Assembly (NCBI GenBank): GCA_020630145.1
Contig: JAHDBX010000096.1
Coordinates: 1-6,739, forward strand
Source: Gammaproteobacteria bacterium
Lineage (GTDB): Bacteria; Pseudomonadota; Gammaproteobacteria; HTCC5015
Length of the DNA: 6,739 nt
Reading direction: 5' to 3'
In this document: piece by piece, positions 6,104 through 6,739 of the stretch
Layout of the letters: each line of letters starts with the position of its first letter
How positions within the stretch are numbered: position 1 is the stretch's first letter
Position numbers and translations under genes: made by a program
Notes under the pieces: model-generated
Told to the model about the DNA's origin: nothing
What the model saw: the letters and a program-made list of their open reading frames with translations, nothing else
Databases searched by the model: none

Positions 6104-6739
6104 TTAACCTTGAATTTTAAGCTCGCTGAGATCATCCATCAAATTACTTGCTCCGGACTCATTACCCTCTAACTTCAAGCGTAAACGTATATCATTTTCA
6201 GAATCAGCGTTTTTCAAGCCTTCAGTCATATCAATCACGCCTTCTTGAATCAGGTCGTACAAAGCCATATCAAAGGTCTGCATGCCATGCTCTTTTGATT
6301 TTTTCATTAACTCTTTCATTTCAGGGATATCGCCCTTCAACATAAGGTCTGCCATCAGTGGCGTATTAATCAATATTTCAACGGCTGCGCGTCGACCTTT
6401 ACCATCTTTGGTTTTAATTAAGCGCTGTGAAACCACCGCTTTCAAATTCAATGACAAATCCATTAATAACTGTTCACGTCGCTCTTCGCTAAAAAAGTTA
6501 AGGATACGATCTAAGGCTTGGTTTGTACTGTTGGCATGTAAAGTACAAAGGCATAAATGACCCGTTTCAGCAAAAGCAATCGCATGCTCCATCGTTTCAG
6601 CTTCGCGCACCTCACCAATTAAAATCACATCGGGTGCTTGGCGCAGTGTATTTTTAAGTGCACCAAATCTCTGTATCCGTACCTTCTTCTCTCTGCGTAA
6701 CAATACAGCCATTGTGGTTATTACTCAATAGGGTCTTCT
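6104..6739 (-). pseudogene. PilU-like retraction ATPase, partial at window edge, with two frame breaks
   Basis: The C-terminal half of a second PilT/PilU-family ATPase enters from the right edge. It carries Walker B DVILIGEVRE, the His box GHLCLCTLHANS and the PilU-type ending GMQTFDMALYDL...ADSENDIRLRLKL; Walker A lies outside the window. Three frames carry the visible 5' part. EDPIE is read at 6724-6738 and meets TAA at 6721. NHNGCIVTQREEGTDTEIW is read at 6663-6719 in another frame and would stop at 6654. ALKNTLRQAPD onward, from 6661, continues cleanly to the TAA at 6104. Compared with the intact neighbour, 9 bases shrink to 4 at the first break and 6 to 1 at the second. The ATG at 6712 is not a true start: residues before ALKN in that frame are out-of-frame noise. 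Either this copy is a recent pseudogene or the read or assembly has errors near its end. If intact in reality, it is a normal pilU in operon with the downstream copy. Confidence 0.8.

Noticed and set aside
6662..6712. The ATG at 6712 as a genuine start of a short PilU protein
   Set aside because: The 17 residues before ALKN do not match the family, while another frame over the same bases encodes the expected NHNGCIVTQRE segment. No ribosome binding site is evident.
6654..6724. Programmed ribosomal frameshifting to rescue the broken pilU copy
   Set aside because: Codons are missing at both sites, there is no slippery heptamer, and TAA TAA directly follows EDPIE, so slippage would not rebuild the conserved residues.
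1..6739. A defence, mobile or CRISPR system
   Set aside because: No repeats with spacers, transposase, integrase, toxin-antitoxin or nuclease motifs were found; all large genes are housekeeping or pilus genes.

Overview
The window reads as ordinary chromosomal DNA of an AT-rich proteobacterium, most likely a gammaproteobacterium. That assignment is an inference from gene content: a fused bifunctional MnmC, a YeaD-type hexose-6-phosphate mutarotase, a MobA, and two PilU-type type IV pilus retraction ATPases in tandem. I cannot name a genus from sequence alone. I see no tRNA, rRNA, CRISPR array, insertion sequence, phage gene or recognisable defence system.

Layout. Minus strand, positions 33-1866: mobA (molybdenum cofactor guanylylation), then two paralogous 108-residue proteins of unknown function (700-1026 and 1540-1866). 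The paralogs are separated by a 513-base AT-rich gap that carries a bidirectional rho-independent terminator and several small dyads. Positions 1955-3940 hold mnmC on the minus strand, starting with GTG. After 40 bases the mutarotase gene runs divergently on the plus strand (3981-4913). It ends at a strong 15-bp hairpin (4917-4950) shared with the convergent pilus genes. Positions 4974-6098 hold an intact PilU-like ATPase. Five bases upstream lies a second PilU-like ATPase (6104 to the window edge). Its visible 5' part is broken by two short gaps, each best explained as a loss of 5 bases when the intact copy is used as the ruler.

How the genes relate. The two pilU-like genes are an obvious co-transcribed pair, and pilT is likely to lie just outside the window (inference). 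MnmC modifies the tRNA wobble uridine, MobA matures molybdoenzyme cofactors, and the mutarotase handles hexose phosphates; I see no pathway joining them.

The most unusual parts are: the duplicated unknown family, with a conserved 80-residue body, an almost unrelated 28-residue tail and an identical ribosome-binding layout; short leader ORFs in front of both copies; the broken pilU copy; and a shared divergent -10 region between mnmC and the mutarotase that questions the mutarotase start codon.
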